NCBI GenBank assembly: GCA_937901485.1
Contig: CALGTT010000398.1
Coordinates: 1-8,689 of the forward strand
DNA: 8,689 bases
Direction: 5' to 3'
DNA from: an uncultured Ruminococcus sp.
Lineage (GTDB): Bacteria; Bacillota; Clostridia; Oscillospirales; Ruminococcaceae
The position numbers and the translations under genes are program-made. Positions within the stretch are counted from its first letter, which is position 1. Every line of letters starts with the position of its first letter. Of this stretch, positions 7,479 to 8,689 are shown in pieces. The notes beneath the pieces are model-generated. The model saw only the letters and a program-made list of their open reading frames with translations. It had not been told where the DNA came from and did not search any database.

Positions 7479-7891
7479 TGAGGGTTTATGATTTGATTCA
7501 GAAAGTTTCTTATGACGATGTTGCTCGTAAAGTGAAATTGCTTTACGGGTCAGAATATGCAGAGAAAATCAAATGTTTATTTGTTAAATTAAGTGAAATG
7601 GAACTCCAAGTATGCTCGCAAGTTCTAACTATTTCTGTTAACGCATATATAGAAGTCGGTGATGAATTAGAGCCAGTGGATGAATTCGATGAAAATGACA
7701 AAAGCATAATTTATGATGTTATAGCTTATGATGATATTGATGAAGAACCATATTCAATTGAAGCTGCTAAAAAAGAGGATTTTTTGAATTATAATATTTC
7801 AGATGAGACATTAAGAAATTTTTCGGAAGCATCAATATTGGCCCATTGCTTGTGGGATGTTTCTGCTTTCTCATTTTGGACTTGTCAATAA
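7478..7891 (+). CDS. Probable immunity protein (DUF6557-like)
   Basis: A 137-residue acidic protein with no signal peptide or membrane segment, so it would act in the cytoplasm. It starts with a helix (MRVYDLIQKVSYDDVARKVKLLYG), has an Asp/Glu-rich middle, and ends with a helix containing SEASILAHCLWDVSAF. The N-terminal S-Y-D-D-V-A pattern and the C-terminal AHCLW motif match my recollection of DUF6557 proteins, which occur beside polymorphic toxin genes; a profile search was not possible. Its ATG shares a base with the TAA of the toxin gene (TAATG), and the nearest purine-rich site (GGGAGG, 7453-7458) is 19 bases away, so translation is probably by re-initiation. This places production of the partner directly behind the toxin. 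The C-terminus stops abruptly after AFSFWTCQ and may be slightly truncated. GC is very low (30% in 7561-7620). Confidence 0.72.
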   Translation: MRVYDLIQKVSYDDVARKVKLLYGSEYAEKIKCLFVKLSEMELQVCSQVLTISVNAYIEVGDELEPVDEFDENDKSIIYDVIAYDDIDEEPYSIEAAKKEDFLNYNISDETLRNFSEASILAHCLWDVSAFSFWTCQ

Positions 7892-8019
7892 ACGTGCAGT
7901 CAAATCCCCCGTATCTCCTTACACCGTGTCCAAAGTAGTATAATAAACTCTAAACAACTCCATGGAGCAACTTGAACAGTGCAGCACAGAGCAAAATTGA
8001 AATATAACCCATGGTATTC
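7892..8019. other. Intergenic stretch without a supported gene
   Basis: Both strands lack a credible gene. It contains a perfect 10-bp palindrome CTCCATGGAG at 7958-7967, a 12-codon open frame from 7962 without a ribosome site, and a TATAAT at 7939-7944 with no -35 element at proper spacing. It may be decayed sequence behind the toxin cassette. Confidence 0.5.
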
Positions 8020-8060
8020 AAATCCCTTCACCCGTCCGTTAAGGATGAGTGAGGGGATTT
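8020..8060. terminator. Long hairpin, probable terminator of the toxin/immunity operon
   Basis: AAATCCCTTCAC at 8020-8031 pairs with GTGAGGGGATTT at 8049-8060 over 12 positions with one G-U pair. A smaller inner stem (8034-8037 with 8043-8046) sits in the loop. Only TTT (8058-8060, inside the stem) and then CTCAC follow, so there is no true U-tract and intrinsic termination may be weak. It lies between the immunity gene and promoter P2, where a terminator is expected. Confidence 0.5.
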
Positions 8061-8068
8061 CTCACAAA

Positions 8069-8086
8069 TACTGTAAATTATTACAA
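8069..8086. repeat. 18-bp repeat copy 2, candidate operator
   Basis: TACTGTAAATTATTACAA is identical to 3874-3891. Here it is the distal site of promoter P2, whereas copy 1 is the proximal site of promoter P1. The shift equals one 21-bp repeat unit. Confidence 0.8.
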
Positions 8087-8140
8087 TTTTACCTTCGTTT
8101 TTTACAACTTCAGACATTTACCGATTAATTGTGATAAAAT
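8081..8140 (+). promoter_or_regulatory. Promoter P2 with tandem TTACAA sites, upstream of the membrane protein gene
   Basis: TTACAA repeats are at 8081-8086 and 8102-8107. A -35-like CAGACA is at 8111-8116, then an 18-base spacer, then an extended -10 (TG at 8132-8133, TAAAAT at 8135-8140). The spacings (N15 between repeats, N27 from the second repeat to the -10) are the same as in promoter P1. The transcript should start near 8147, giving an untranslated leader of about 110 bases before ATG 8257. Confidence 0.7.
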
Positions 8141-8196
8141 ATGTGTATACAAGAAACAGTATTTTGAAGTGAAGATGAAATATAGCAGGAGGTGAA

Positions 8197-8226
8197 ATGA
8201 AAACAGCATATATTCCAGAAAGTTAA
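8197..8226 (+). CDS. Possible 9-codon leader ORF
   Basis: ATG at 8197 reads MKTAYIPES and stops at TAA 8224-8226. AGGAGG at 8187-8192 is a perfect ribosome site with a 4-base spacer. It lies in the leader of promoter P2, 30 bases before the main gene start. It may be a regulatory leader peptide or the remnant of a gene start. A 6-codon frame (8175-8195, MKYSRR) ends just before it, and its two AGG codons form this ribosome site. Confidence 0.35.
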   Translation: MKTAYIPES

Positions 8227-8256
8227 TGTACTCACAACGTCAAGGAGGTAATACTT

Positions 8257-8689
8257 ATGTCTGCAGGCAAAAAGAATCAGAAGGTTAATGTCCCCACGTT
8301 ACTTGTTGATAAAGATGTTATTTCCTATGGTAACTCCTTTATCTGCACAAGAAATGTATCGCTGATTGCAATTTCTGAAATACCCGCTAATCGCAGTTGG
8401 ATTGTTGCACTTATTCTGGGTTTGTTCGGATTGTATTCACAGATCACATCAGAATCAGGAATGTCTATTGTTATCATCTCTATTTTGTGGATTGTGGGGG
8501 TTGCTATCTACAATATGAATCGAGGCGATAATTTGGCAATCTCATTGAATTCCGGTTCAACATTGTACTTTCACTGCAAAGACCGAGTCTTTTTGAAAAG
8601 AGTTTTGGAGAGAATGATTGAGAGTATCAAGGAGAATAACCGATCTACCTATACAATTAGTTTTGACCGCTGTACGATTCATGATGGTG
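8257..8689 (+). CDS. Two-helix membrane protein, DUF6232-like (3' end beyond window)
   Basis: The frame starts at ATG 8257 behind AAGGAGG (8242-8248, 8-base spacer) and stays open to the window end, giving 144 residues. The layout is a short polar start, a beta-rich segment (LLVDKDVISYGNSFICTRNV), two membrane helices at about residues 48-64 and 69-85 with a short loop between, then a cytoplasmic part with beta strands (LAISLNSGSTLYFHCKD) and a helix (VFLKRVLERMIESIKE). This order resembles DUF6232 proteins, small membrane proteins of unknown function. The family call is from memory of the layout and is tentative. It is controlled by promoter P2, which matches the promoter of the exported protein gene, so both probably respond to the same regulator. 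Confidence 0.75.
   Translation, partial: MSAGKKNQKVNVPTLLVDKDVISYGNSFICTRNVSLIAISEIPANRSWIVALILGLFGLYSQITSESGMSIVIISILWIVGVAIYNMNRGDNLAISLNSGSTLYFHCKDRVFLKRVLERMIESIKENNRSTYTISFDRCTIHDG

Noticed and set aside
7939..7944. Perfect TATAAT -10 hexamer behind the immunity gene
   Set aside because: No -35 element at 16-18 bases; the nearest TTACAC gives only a 14-base spacer, and no gene starts downstream at a suitable distance.
7962..8000. Short frame MEQLEQCSTEQN after the immunity gene
   Set aside because: Only 12 codons, no ribosome site, and it overlaps a palindrome; no evidence that it is expressed.

Overview
The window looks like an accessory region of a gut Clostridia genome (Ruminococcus / Oscillospiraceae type). 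This is an inference from the large serine recombinases, strong AGGAGG-type ribosome binding sites, Gram-positive style promoters and signal peptide, and a moderate-to-low GC content that varies along the window. All genes I can support are on the + strand. No tRNA, rRNA or CRISPR array is visible.

Left part (1-1953): the 3' end of a probable large serine recombinase overlaps by ATGA a complete 537-residue large serine recombinase. A strong intrinsic terminator follows. This looks like the integrase end of an integrative element. Middle part (1966-3833): a compact three-gene operon encodes an amidoligase, a gamma-glutamylcyclotransferase-like (GGCT/AIG2) protein and a small acidic protein of unknown function. 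Amidoligase-GGCT pairs are a known association on mobile elements, proposed to make and trim gamma-glutamyl or isopeptide-type amide bonds.

Right part (3834-8689): a promoter with tandem TTACAA half-sites drives a 1169-residue Sec-exported modular protein. Its order is signal peptide, beta-rich repetitive domain, calcium-binding TSP3-like repeats, beta domain, vWA-like domain, second TSP3-like cluster, pre-toxin-like hydrophobic segment, and a short C-terminal tip that looks like a toxin. It overlaps (TAATG) a 137-residue acidic protein resembling DUF6557-type proteins, the probable immunity protein. After a hairpin comes a second promoter with exactly the same spacing (TTACAA-N15-TTACAA-N27-extended -10). 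It leads through a long 5' UTR with mini-ORFs to the start of a two-helix membrane protein that runs off the window.

The most interesting observations are the twin promoters, which imply one regulator controls the exported protein and the downstream membrane protein, and the apparently undescribed polymorphic toxin/immunity architecture. The toxin call is an inference from architecture; no activity can be read from the sequence.
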